Below are positions 12,031-22,475 of a DNA stretch of 64,000 bases, piece after piece. The position numbers and the translations under genes were made by a program. Within the stretch, counting starts at the first letter, position 1. The number at the start of each line of letters is the position of its first letter. The notes below the pieces were generated by a model. The model had not been told where the DNA came from. It was given only the letters and a program-made list of their open reading frames with translations, and ran no database searches. This DNA comes from Euclidia mi (lineage: Eukaryota; Arthropoda; Insecta; Lepidoptera; Erebidae), in assembly GCA_944739405.2 (NCBI GenBank), contig OX123190.2, forward strand, positions 26,138,807 to 26,202,806. Direction: 5' to 3'.

Positions 12031-12640
12031 TAAGACAGTCAACAATATTTACAGACTGGGATAAATATGTCCACCTCGACCGAATTTGAGATCAGCAATT
12101 AATTATTTCAGTCGGAGAAGATCCGATTCAGATATGAGGTTTTATTTCGAGTGACAGTGACGAATAATAAAAAAAATATTTTAAAATTACTGCGTTTTAT
12201 TTGTGAATGTATTTGCCAAATCACTTTTAATATGAAGTTATTTCGAAGATGTAAAATCGGTAAAGATTGCATGTCGTTTGCCAATTAATTCGATATTTAT
12301 AAATAATCGCTTAAATTGCCTTAGGTTACATCACTATAATTGTCAGTCATGAACTGTCATGCATATCATTATACAGCGAAAAGACTATAAGTACCTACTT
12401 ATTTGATTTTAATTAAATTCATTTATAAATATAATTATAGGTAAAAAAAAATAGTTCGAAAAACAATCTGATGCTATGTAGCTCTCGATAATGTTTCCAC
12501 AACAATTATCGGATTTTGCTGTCAACCTGCGTTATCGAAGCAATCTGAATAGCATTGACTCACGACAAGATACTAGTTATCGGGCGTTATGACTTTGACG
12601 TGATTCTAACATTCGAAACGGTTGTTCTGAATAACAAACT
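12031..12640. other. Non-coding right arm of the Harbinger-like element
   Basis: A+T-rich with no supported gene. The last ~110 bp (12600-12709) carry the right TIR and a subterminal TTATTCAGAA copy that mirrors the left end near 2570. Confidence 0.5.
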
Positions 12641-12768
12641 GAAGTAATCGTACGATATGAAACCGAAACGTACGAAAACTGAGTTATCGAGACATTCTGA
12701 ATCGACCTGCTGGTCAGAGAATGTCCGCCTAGGTCTTCCCCTTCGTCCTGTCCCATTCCACTTGACTT

Positions 12769-13440
12769 GCGTCAGAGCTGTCTGTAAATTACGACTCCCA
12801 GAAAGCTGCAGGCCACATTTTAAAGAGTTAAATTTCTTAACCCTGCCATCACTGTCTATTTACCAAATGGCAATTTTTATTAAATCGCACCCCTCAATGT
12901 TCGAAACTTTTATAATTAAAAGACTGCAATAAAATACATGTACAACCTCACAAAACTGCATTATATAATAAGAATGTTTTAGGTATGGCTCCGAAATTAT
13001 TTAATAAAACATAAGAATTATAAATTACATCAATTTATTTAAGCGGACATTTAAGGCTTAAGGCATAGTTATTAGAAAAGACATATTATTCTGTGAACGA
13101 TTTTTTGACTGACACAGTGTCGTAAAACATACCTATTGTATTCGTAATCTATTACAATCGTTTATGACCAATGTAACCACTTATAATGACGATGTAATCA
13201 ATTGTTAAACTTTGACTTGCAAATGAATTTAAATTATTAATTTGGTAAAGTCAATTTTGTTAAAACTAGAATGTATAATGTAATTGATGTAAAATTTGAA
13301 ATTATTCACAATTATTTTAATGATTATTTTATTTCCTGTAAAATTTACACATCAGAAATGGTAGTATACAGAGAGCTTAACATGTATTTTGTAACAACTA
13401 AATGTAACCTGTATTACGCAAATAAATGATTTGAATTTGA
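12769..13440 (+). mobile_element. 5'-truncated jockey-type LINE 3' fragment
   Basis: The first ~360 bp carry relics of the extreme RT C-terminus (FKELNFLTLPSLSIYQMAIF at about 12823-12880, and near 13100 a YYSVNDFL-like end). An A+T-rich 3' UTR follows, with AATAAA and a TTTGAATTTGA-type tail. ACTT precedes the insert (12765-12768) and follows it (13441-13444), and the RTE copy resumes directly on both sides, so the boundaries are well defined. No function remains. Confidence 0.65.
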
Positions 13441-14330
13441 ACTTATATATATTTTTTGTCAGTCTTTCGTCATCCATCCTCCCCAAACCTTCTTAAGGCG
13501 AGGTTGCAGTACAGTGCGTAGCTCGACCTCACCCCCCGCAAAAACAAAAACACGGCGGTGGCGTCAGCGAATGAGCGGGGAGAGGGGAGGGGGGTTTCGT
13601 GTGTGCGTGTGCCACAGCGCAGCGTAAAAAAACCGTAGATGAGTTATGCGAACTTCAAAAGTGGCACATTAAAAACAGGCTAAATGTCTCATTTGGCTTT
13701 AGTCGCGTACGCGCTGCGGTCGGAAGCGCTCGCTCTTTTACTCGCGTGTGTGTGCGTTACATTTGAAAATGCCGTCGTGTGTAATGAGATTTTGCACAAA
13801 CTATAGTAGGGAAATGACTAAAAGTTATGGAATCATGAGTATTACAATATTACAACGTTTTATTTACAATTTTTAATAAAATTAGTATCACAAATAAAAG
13901 ATTGAATAAAAAAATTGGCATTTAGCGAGTGTAAAAGAGAAGCAGTATTGTGCGTGTTCAAAGACTAAAAAACAAAGTATCCAGATGGGACATTCATAAT
14001 AATAAAATACTGATGTGTGTTTTTGTCAAGTAATAAAAGTTATTTGAGGCTGAATCAACACAATATATTATTATTAAAGAAATACAAAATCATACGTACT
14101 CGTAAGTTACAAACATTGACGGATGATCAAAGTCCATTCACTTGTACTTGTTTTTCTCCTTTTAGTATTAAACAACTAAGTAGATTGTACTGCACAGTTT
14201 TCGCTGCCGTCCCACCGTACCCCTGGGGGTATGGTGGGTCTTTCAAAGCTTAACCGTACTCCCAGATAATATTGTTGTGTAATTAGTTTATTAATTTCAG
14301 TTCGTTAATTTCAAGTTCTACTATTTTGTG

Positions 14331-15125
14331 GGATCATTCCCAGTAGCCCTATTGAACAGTTCTATGATAGAACTGTCCTAATTCTATTAGCACAACTTGA
14401 TGAGGAGAATAGAATTAATGGGATAAGTAATAGGAAATGTCCCAGTCTAGTTCTATGCATGTTTTTACAAGGGTATTCAATAGAACTATTGGGAATGATC
14501 CGTAGTGTCACGGCATCGCGCTCATATATCCGAATGAATATGTTTTGTAGATATTCATTTGTTTAAGGTGTAAAACAAATGAACGTCAACAAAACAAATG
14601 AACGCCTACAAAACAAGTGAACGTCTACAAAACAAATGACTTACAGAAAGTGATCAGCTATAGATAGTGATTGCAGAAAACAGGTGCATGCGATTTTCAA
14701 CCTAATTGACATTAGTCAGAATTTATAATTTTATTACCGTAATAATGCTAGCAAGCGAGAAGAAACAAAACAAAAAAGTTTGTCATGAATTGTCAATAAG
14801 GTCGAAAATCGCATGCACCTGTTTTTTGCAATCACTATCGATAGCTGATCACTTTCTGGTAGTCATTTGCTTTGTAGACGTTCATTTGTTTTGTAGACGT
14901 TCATTCGTTTAACACATTTTTATACATACATATTTATTCGGATATCTGAGCGCGATGTTGTGACACTACCCTTGTAAAACATACATGGAACTAGTGGTAA
15001 ATTTCCTATAACTGTTTCCCATTAGTTCTATTCTTCTCATCAAGTTGTGCTAATAGAACTAGTGGGAAAAAAAGTATCACTAGTTCTATCATAGAACTGT
15101 TCAATAGAACTAGTGGGAATGATCC
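14331..15125. repeat. Inner 795-bp palindromic element
   Basis: Ends are GGATCATTCCCA(G)TAG and its complement. The arms stay complementary for several hundred bases, including GTTCTATGATAGAACTGT (itself self-complementary) and GCATGCGATTTT…AAAATCGCATGC. The left arm carries about four units of AAAACAAATGAACG(T/C)C(T/A)AC, and the right arm has two to three in reverse. No transposase. A fold of this size would make a long hairpin RNA if transcribed. Confidence 0.7.
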
Positions 15126-15127
15126 GA

Positions 15128-15152
15128 CAGCGCTAGGATGATGATGATGACG
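15128..15152 (+). repeat. (GATGAT)n SINE-like tail fragment
   Basis: CGCTAGGATGATGATGATGAC directly follows the inner palindrome. It resembles the GATGATG tail of the SINE family seen at 31155-31535. Confidence 0.4.
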
Positions 15153-15541
15153 GGTCTTCAACAGTACCACAGATTATACCTATAATATACAAAGCATTAT
15201 AACCATTAGCAGTAATACCTAAACGTTTTATTCTCTAATTTATCTCCTTGTTGCACTATATCATCGTACTAGCGCTTGTCTTCGCTTGTCTAAAAATACA
15301 AAAACGTAAGTAGTAAGTCATTATCATACGAGAGATAACACTGTTCAGTTTAATGTCCACGTAGCACGTTGGTACAACACTACGAGCATTTCAGCCAGGA
15401 GTACGGTTAAGCTTTAGAGGACCCACCATACCCCCAGGGGTATTGCCAGGGCTACGGTGGGTCCGCAGCGCACAGTTTTTATTTTAACGTACTGTTTTAG
15501 GTTTCCATTGAATGAAATGAGAAGAATAAAATGTACTTTTT

Positions 15542-16260
15542 TATTAAATGTTATAAATAAATCACATCGACTTTTTATTTCCCTACCTTAAATGAATTAA
15601 TCAAATTTACTTTGAGGCGAATTGAATTTACTTAAGACAGACAAAGTGATCATGTCGCATCTGAGTCAAATTATTGTTTGTGAAACGGTCAGCATGATGT
15701 CACAATGCGCGTCGGTATATATGCCTGAGCGCTGGGTGCTCTCCGCTCTCTATCTCGAAAAGAGTTGAGCGTACAGAAAAAGAGTTGAGACAAAAGTTGT
15801 GGCAATTTTTTTATCTTCAATTTTTATAATAGGTGTTGAAGTGGTTGGAACCATAGAAACGGAGATAATTGCAAAAAACCGATTTTCGTGACCTTTGACC
15901 TCGAATAACTTACGACGCAGACACGAGATAATATGTGACTTTTGAGACAACTTTTAGAACGCCTAAATGAAGCTGTAGCTGCTGAAGTTTCCAGCTTATT
16001 ATCTCAAATTCCGAGGTGAATCCCTAAAGTGACTGGACTATAGACAGACACTGATGAACGGCCGGCGAGCGATATAATGCCAACATTTTGACTATTTATT
16101 TTCTTGGAGAAAAATTATAACGAAATTACGAAATCTGTTTTTACCATTTATTTTAAAATAAAGAGCTGTTTCTATTGATAATACTTTCATATAAATTCAT
16201 TATGGAATCTCTAAGCAGTACACGTTTAAAATTGTGATTTAGTGCCATGTTTGACATTTT
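15542..16260. other. Kolobok interior without recognised coding
   Basis: Contains a TATATATGCC promoter-like word near 15716 followed by a G+C-richer stretch, then low-complexity A+T DNA. No ORF of substance. Confidence 0.35.
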
Positions 16261-16312
16261 TAGGGTTCCGTACCTAAAAGGTAAAAAACGGAACCCTATT
16301 ACTAAGCCTCCG

Positions 16313-16344
<32 letters not shown>

Positions 16345-16797
16345 CCATCTGTCTGTCACCAGGCTGTATCTCATAAACCATGATAGCTAGAAAGCTGAAA
16401 TTTTCACAAATTATGTATTTCGGTTGCCGCTATAACAACAAATACTAAAAATAAAAAAATTAAAATATTAAGGGGGGTCCCATACAAAAAACGTGTTTTT
16501 TTTCGTATTGCTTGGTCAAAATTACTAACTGTAACAGGTAGACGCTTTAAATTTTCACAGAATATGTAGTTGTATATTACCTTTCAAAATAAATAATTAA
16601 ATTTTAAAAAAGTAAATAATAAAGGGGGGCTCCCATACAACAAACGTAATTTTTAAGCAATTTGTTACTCGATCTTAATAAACAGGTAGAAACTTATAAA
16701 GTATTTAAATATACATACAACGAACGTGATTTTCTTTTATAGATGAGGGTACGGAACCCTTCGTGCGCGAGTCCGACTCGCACTTGCCCAATTTTTT
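16261..16797. mobile_element. Lepidopteran interspersed repeat with TCTG microsatellite
   Basis: Starts TAGGGTTCCGTACC with a near-inverted AACGGAACCCT 30 bp later, then (TCTG)n at 16314-16358. It ends with ACGGAACCCTTCGTGCGCGA and GTCCGACTCGCACTTG. This head-to-tail layout is that of a very common lepidopteran non-autonomous repeat of uncertain class. It lies inside the Kolobok-like element. Confidence 0.55.
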
Positions 16798-17007
16798 TTA
16801 ATCGAGCCCATAATTCCAAATCGTGTTTCTATCTTTACGATTTACTAGAAGATATGTTCAACTTTTATACTTCAATTTTTATTCACTAAAAATATCTTAG
16901 TTCATGGGACTTTCAGACGTTCAAAAATCTTAAAAAGTACTGCAACCTCGCCTTAACATGCCTTTCTCGATGCCTGTCACTATATCTTCTTTTACCCCAC
17001 AACTCTA

Positions 17008-18149
17008 TTTAAATTATATTAATACGTTGGCAATCGTTTCAATTGTGTCGTGGTAAATGCGTAAAAGTTAAGTTTTTTATCAATAAAACACAATTTGATT
17101 GAAACTAAAAAGCTAATTTTATTTCACTGCAAGTGTGAAACCAATAGATTTATTCGATAAAACTGTTTAAATTGCAGTATTTTCACAATATTACTGCACT
17201 TTACTTACTATAATTTATAAATTAAAAATCTAAAATGCAGGAATAGTAGGATTTACTGCATTTTAAAGAGTTTTTAAAATGATTGTTCAAAAAACTGTTT
17301 TTAGTATCAGGGGTTAAAAAATAATAATAACGATAATATATTAGTTTTTTTTTTGATCGACACCTCCTAGGTATAACACCGTTACTGACAAAATGACGAA
17401 AATGACATTTTAAGATTTTCATTTATCTTGTAACCTGGACTATCGTTTGATCTAATAAAAACAATATTATTTACAATAGAACCAAAGATATGAAGACTGC
17501 ATATAATCGTATCTTTATCTTTAGCGTAGTAATATGTCGTATAGCGCAACTACGATACAGTACGTGGGGAGCGCGATACCTGTGAGCCGCGCGACCCAAT
17601 GGTTCTGATAGAATTCGCGGGAGAAGGGATGTTCGTCGTGGCATTAAAAGAAACGGTTTGATTCATATTATTTATTGGACATATAAGATATTATAGCTAT
17701 AGACTATGTCATCTTGATCGTCTAACAAATGATTGATGCTGTAATTGAACCGTTTAAATAACATGATTCGTTTGACCTAAAAACCAAACATTAATAATTA
17801 AAAAAAATATAATAAAGTATGTACCATTAGCTCTTTTGTGTCCGTTTTGCGAACGTGCAGGGTAATTTGAATGTCTTAAAATATTAATTACAAGTAAACA
17901 AAATAATTGTCTAAAAATACCTAATACTTACACTAAAATCTCGTAAGTAGGGCTTACTATAGTATACAATGGTTTTAGATACTTTTCAACTATCGTAAGT
18001 ATGACTTACAATTATTTACGCCGGATTTTGTTAGTCTTTTTATATACTAAGTTATACTTAAGATATTTTACATCGAAACCTTACATAAGTTACTATAGTG
18101 TTCGCTTGAAAAAACCTCAATAATATGATTAATTTAGTTTTTGTTTTAG
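17008..18149. other. Intergenic DNA, nothing recognised
   Basis: A+T-rich. A G+C-richer patch at 17530-17640 has no ORF or repeat signature that I recognise. Confidence 0.4.
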
Positions 18150-18234
18150 AAAATCACCGATCCCTTTAACGCAGATATTGATGAGATAAAAGGAACGTTG
18201 GATATTTTAACTGATTCCGAAGAAATACGCCATG
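18150..18234 (+). other. Candidate internal exon
   Basis: TTTTTGTTTTAG immediately precedes and GTATGA follows an 85-base segment. One frame is open throughout: it starts KITDPFNADIDEIKG and continues LDILTDSEEIRH. The pyrimidine tract plus AG, and a plausible GT donor, support an exon with phase 1 at its 3' end. I do not recognise the protein; acidic, probably helical. It may be a host exon or a remnant of one. No neighbouring exon was found. Confidence 0.3.
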
Positions 18235-18804
18235 GTATGAGCTCCCCCCCCTCAAAGTAAGTAACAGTGTATTGGCATAATAATAGCACGTTTTTAACAT
18301 TTATACCCTAACTTTAAAGGTTCAAGACAATTTGAACATAATTTCAAATTTAACTTAATTTAAAATTATAAGTAGTAAAAAAACTATACTAATTATACAA
18401 AATCATGTCAAAGTTTCTGTTTTTCTCTAGCTCTCTCTTCTTTCTACCTATGTATCCATCCCTCTGTACAGCTAAACAACTCAAACACTGTATAGGATAC
18501 AAACGTCATGTTGTGAAAGGTAGTTACCAAGGGAAAGTTACGATTATGACAATATCACGCGTACGAAACTGCGGAAAAGAGCTATAATCATACTTTTTTC
18601 TTTCTTTTGGTGTGCCCCAGTGAAGATTCTCTGTTAACTACTGAGAAAATAACACGCCATTCATTCATTGCACAATAAATTTTAATATAAAATAATTGAT
18701 ATTGATTATGAAAACCACTTTTGTCCTTGGCTTGTTGAAAAAAATATTTTGTTACTACTACCCTCTCAAGTTTCACTTATTTAGTTAATACTCAGCTAGC
18801 GAAC
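18235..18804. other. Intergenic DNA, nothing recognised
   Basis: No coding, repeat or RNA signal beyond short chance ORFs. Confidence 0.4.
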
Positions 18805-18927
18805 AGACTTCTAGGAAAAGGAACACTAAACGCAGGAAAGACAAGAGAAATATCGGACGTCGACATGCTGATGAATGGAAAAACAGCGAACGGGAAATGC
18901 CAGGAAACTTAGGTTATGAGTAACGAT
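18805..18927 (+). pseudogene. Basic coding-like fragment, possibly transposon-derived
   Basis: One frame reads TSRKRNTKRRKDKRNIG, then DEWKNSEREMPGNLGYE before a stop. The R-K-R…x-W-K-x-N…R…N-x-G-x-x-Y spacing recalls a basic N-terminal block seen in some insect repeat-encoded proteins. No other part of such a protein is nearby. Function unknown. Confidence 0.25.
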
Positions 18928-19139
18928 GGTGCTGTAAGGCATTGTAGCATACTAAATAGTTTCTTAAAACTTAGTAATAGATTTTCAATAGGTTTGGGTA
19001 TTTAGGGAACCGTGAAAAGCATGATGTTATTTGTGTAAGATATGAATGCGATCATATAAAATGTTTTCAACTAGTAGAATCTCATTAGACTCGCCAAATA
19101 AACCTTATATTATCCTCTTAGCATTATCCTAGTTAGAAC

Positions 19140-19500
19140 CCGGTGTCTGCTTTGTAGTCTAATCGAATTTGACTAAATATTAGCTTTTACACAGAGCGAC
19201 TGCCTGTCTGACCTCCCCGCAACCCAAATGGATAGCTTTATTCTATGGTTTAGACTAGTGTCAGTTTATTCATAGGTACTGAGTCCCTAAAAGGACTGCC
19301 AAATATCCTCATAACAGCCGCGACCGACGTCTTAATGTGCTCGCCGAGGCACGGGGCAAATGTTAATTTTCAATTCAATACGCACATAACTCTGAAAAGT
19401 CATTGGTGCATGCCGTGAGTTCGAACACGATACCCTCTGCATGGCAGTCTGTTGGCATCTCTACTCACTGCCTTTTCCGCTAGGCTATCGCTTTATGTTA
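19140..19500 (-). mobile_element. SINE-like repeat, copy 1
   Basis: Read on the minus strand: an A-box-like GATAGCCTAGCGG, the block CTGCCATGCAGAGGG, a B-box-like GTTCGAACTC, then GAGTTATGTGCG, TTGCCCCGTGCCTCGGCGAG and GGTTGCGGGGAGGTCAGAC. The same blocks occur in the same order at 31155-31535. No clear target duplication. Non-coding RNA polymerase III-type retroelement. Confidence 0.6.
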
Positions 19501-20150
19501 TCTAAGCGTCTACTAAGAGATAACGTTTACCTGATAATGTTGCGCTCTATGCAAGTAGGCAGACGATACTTAAGGCGAAAAAAAATAATTATTTGATGAA
19601 CATGTGCAAGTCTCAAATAATACTCAGTTCTCAGCATGATTTTTTTTAACAAACAAAAAAATCCAATAAAATTCAGACAAACTTTCAATAACATTTTGTT
19701 CCTAGTAGTGATTGCTCTTAAAATGAATATCATGTTACCAAAAATAATTAATGGCAATGCCATTGGATAGTAATTTAATTTCGTTTTCTGAAAGGAATGT
19801 TTATTTGCACTGATTTGATTATGAAATACATTTATTTAATGTAATAGAAGATATTTTATTTCATGTATTCCCTTTATTATTATGATAATTGTAACTTCGG
19901 ACACATTTTTATATTATTAGTTCCTATGTAAAATATCTTATATACGACATACATTACTTAATTTAAGATAAATGTCAACGTAAAAGATAGTAAGTACTAC
20001 ATAAAATTAAATATGGCTGATATTTTCAAAGTAGAAAATCGTATGTGACTTTTAAGGAATTCTAGCAAAAATAACAAGAAATCTTACTAGAGGTCATAAA
20101 CTAAGCCTAAAAATATGTCAGTATGCTAATTTTGGTTTTAACATTAGCTT
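19501..20150. other. Intergenic DNA, nothing recognised
   Basis: A+T-rich without a supported feature. Confidence 0.4.
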
Positions 20151-20160
20151 ATTATTATCG

Positions 20161-22475
20161 GTTTCCAGTAATTTACATATTCTTCCCCTCAACGCCACCC
20201 ATAATTTTCCTAATTCTACTCCCTCACTTCTAGACCTTATCTTCGTCTCATCACTTGGCCATGTTGCTAAGCACGGCCAATTTGATGCAGATGCATTTTC
20301 TTATCATGATCTCATTTTTCTCTCTTACAAAATCCGTCCTCCCAAGGCTAGGTCTAGAATTCTCTTGCTTCGCAATTTTAGTAGTATGGATAGCGATCTT
20401 TTGCGTAAGGACGCCAAAACTATAAATTGGCAGCCGTTATTTGATGCACAATCTTTGGATTGCAAAGTTCAGTTGTTTGAGAGGAACATTATTGACCTCT
20501 ATGACATCCATGCACCTATCCGAGCCATTAAGATAAAACATGCACCTTCGCCTTGGCTTACTACAGACATAAGTTTACTTATTCAGAAAAAAGCAGCTGC
20601 AAAATCTAAGTACAAGTCTAAACCCACTGAGCTTAATAAAGAAAAGTATTTAAAGATCAGAAATCACTGCAATAGGGTGTGTAGGGATGCACAACGCCGG
20701 CATATCCACAATTCTGTTCAAAACGGAGATCCAGCGAAAGTCTGGAAATTCCTTAGATCATTAGGGGTTGGAAAGCAAAGTCAGAATACAAAATCCTTGA
20801 ATATTAATATCAATTTGCTTAACAAGCACTTCTCAGCTTCGTCCGTTTTTGATGGGACAACAAAAACTAATACTTTAAATTACCTTTCGTCGCTTTCAAC
20901 CCCTGATCACCCTCCTTTTGTTTTTAGTCAGTTTACTGCATGTGATGTTGAGAAGAGCATTTTATCCATAACGTCTAACGCAGTTGGTAGCGATGGTATT
21001 ACTCGTAATATGATCCTTGATGAGATCCTTCCTATTATTTCCCACATACTAAATTATTCAATTTCTAGCGGCATGTTTCCAACATCTTGGAAAGATGCCC
21101 ACGTAGTTCCTCTCCCCAAAAAATCTAATCCTGAATCCTTCTCTGAATATCGACCTATATCCATCTTACCCTTTCTTTCCAAAGTCCTTGAACGTCTTAT
21201 CCATAACCAACTTAACTCTTTCCTCTCTCGATATAACATCCTCAATCCCTTCCAATCTGGTTTCCGTACGGGTCATAATACCACTACTGCGCTAATTAAT
21301 ATAACTGATGATATCAGATCAGGTATGGATAATGGCAAGTTCACTATTCTCTGTTTGCTAGATTTTAGCAATGCGTTTAATACTGTCGACTTTGATGTTC
21401 TCCTTGCCATTTTAAGCTCTCTTAACATATCTCCATCAGTAGTTGACTGGTTTCGTAGTTACCTGTTTGGTCGCCGGCAGCGTGTCCATCTGGATGAAAC
21501 TTTTTCCTCCTGGTGCCAAAATTCTGCAGGTGTACACAGGGCGGCGTTTTATCTCCTTTGCTCTTCTCAATTTTTATTAATTCTATATCCAATAATATTT
21601 CTTCTTCCTACCATCTTTATGCTGATGATATGCAAATTTACTCTCAAGCAGACTGTGAAAATTTGGCGTCTGCTATTTCCACAGTTAATAACGATCTGGC
21701 TATAATATCAAATTGGACCAAAATGTACGGACTTATGATTAATCATACGAAAACCCAGATCATAATTGTCGGCAGTTCTAGATTGATGTCAAAGGTGCCG
21801 TGGTCATTGCTTCCCCAGATATCTTTTGGTGGTGTTTCAATTCCTATCAGTAAAGAAGTGAAGAATCTGGGGATATACATGGATAAAACGTTATCTTGGA
21901 CTGTCCAATTACAAAATAGCAGTCGACGACTTTTTGCTGCCGCTGCATCACTGAGAAGGTTACGCAATTTCCTTCCCATACCTACTAAAATTGCACTTGT
22001 GCAATCTTTTCTTCTTCCCATTCTCGACTATGCCGATGCCAGCTATCTAGATCTCAATGAGGACCAGCTAGATAAACTTGAGCGCCTCCAAAACTTCTGC
22101 ATAAGGTTCATATATGGTTTACGGAAATATGACCACATCACTGAATTTCTTAACAAGCTCAAATGGCTGCCAATCCGCCTTCGACGGAATACTCACATCC
22201 TTTGTCTTCTATATAATATACTTTTTAATCCCTCGTTCCCCTTTTACCTAAAACGACGATTCGAATATCTACATGACACTCATTCGAAGTGCTTGAGATC
22301 ATCAGAGAATCTGAAATTGAAGGTCCCTACTCATTCTACAGTTTTCCTTCAAAAATCATTTACAGTGCAAGCTGTACGTTTGTGGAATGCGTTACCCGAA
22401 GCTATCAGACGGGCTCAATCACTCCCTATATTTAAAAATCTGGTTACAAATCATTATTTATCACAATTATCTTGA
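20161..22475 (+). pseudogene. CR1-like ORF2 (endonuclease C-terminus and RT), one frameshift
   Basis: One frame is open from 20161 to about 21532: end of the endonuclease, a basic linker, then RT blocks SNAVGSDGI, YRPISILPFLSKVLER, FQSGFRTGHNT and LLDFSNAFNTV. At about 21533, inside the conserved P-Q-G-G block, one base appears lost (the text reads GTGTACACAGGGCGGCG). The next frame continues QGGVLSPLLFSIF, the catalytic YADD at 21618-21629, and the thumb and C-terminus to TGA 22473-22475. A single-base lesion in an otherwise open 2.3 kb suggests fairly recent inactivation. Target-primed reverse transcription would have been its role. Confidence 0.8.

Larger units (their letters stand above)
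2492..12709. mobile_element. PIF/Harbinger-like DNA transposon, 10.2 kb, loaded with nested insertions
   Basis: Termini are inverted: left CAGGCCTATTCAGAATCTC (2492-2510), and the right end read backwards from 12709 is CAGGTCGATTCAGAATGTC. Similarity runs about 28 bp, with subterminal TTATTCAGAA repeats on both sides. CTG lies at 2489-2491 and again at 12710-12712, and occurs once in the unbroken RTE copy, so it is a 3-bp target duplication. Inside are remains of the two genes typical of PIF/Harbinger elements, a Myb/SANT-like protein (plus strand) and a HARBI1-like transposase (minus strand). Much of the length is later insertion, mainly the LINE at 6030-11510. The element is dead. Confidence 0.72.
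14191..15475. repeat. Outer inverted repeat (foldback) inside the THAP intron
   Basis: The left arm 14191-14267 (GCACAGTTTTCGCTGCC, then GTACCCCTGGGGGTATGGTG and AAGCTTAACCGTACTCC) is complementary to the right arm 15388-15475 with a few indels. Each arm also contains its own short hairpin (CCCACC…GGTGGG). The two arms enclose another large inverted repeat. It looks like a palindromic MITE or foldback element. No ORF is supported in the loop. Confidence 0.65.
13769..15541 (+). pseudogene. THAP-domain transposase relic in two exon pieces
   Basis: Exon 1 begins at ATG 13769: MPSCVMRFCTNYSREMTK, with the M-P-x-C-x(4)-C start of THAP zinc fingers, then runs out near 13836. A second piece begins at 15501 right after a CTGTTTTAG acceptor and reads FPLNEMRRIKC, matching the F-P…R…W middle of a THAP domain, with the invariant Trp apparently changed to Cys. 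The 1.66-kb gap is a presumed intron filled by inverted-repeat elements. The C-x(2)-H end of the finger is not visible. THAP domains bind the transposon ends; this one is incomplete. Confidence 0.5.
13497..16952. mobile_element. Kolobok-like DNA transposon, TTAA duplication
   Basis: A perfect 16-bp terminal inverted repeat, GGCGAGGTTGCAGTAC, lies at 13497-13512 and its complement at 16937-16952. TTAA flanks both (13493-13496 and 16953-16956). The intact RTE copy at 39430-40048 has a single TTAA at this place, which shows insertion with TTAA duplication. TTAA is used by piggyBac and Kolobok; purine-rich GG ends and the THAP-domain relic inside favour Kolobok, whose transposases carry THAP domains. 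The catalytic part of the transposase is absent, so this 3.46-kb copy is non-autonomous. Confidence 0.68.
2326..17007 (-). mobile_element. RTE-like LINE copy broken into four pieces by three insertions
   Basis: Minus-strand pieces at 2326-2491, 12710-12768, 13445-13496 and 16957-17007 are, in order, colinear with the RTE copy at 39430-40048 read in reverse. Together they total only a few hundred bases: 3' tail, C-terminal RT coding and part of the upstream ORF. The gaps hold a Harbinger-like element, a jockey-type LINE tail and a Kolobok-like element. At two junctions the intact copy shows the uninterrupted site (CCAATCTGGTCAGAG and CCATCTTAACATGCC), which fixes those insertion boundaries. 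Not functional. Confidence 0.8.

Noticed and set aside
14580..14640. CRISPR-like repeats (AAAACAAATGAACGTC units)
   Set aside because: Only about four short, imperfect, adjacent units without spacers, in a eukaryotic palindromic repeat.
13493..16956. piggyBac assignment from TTAA
   Set aside because: piggyBac ends normally start CC(C/T); here ends are GG and a THAP start is inside. Kolobok fits better, although not proven.
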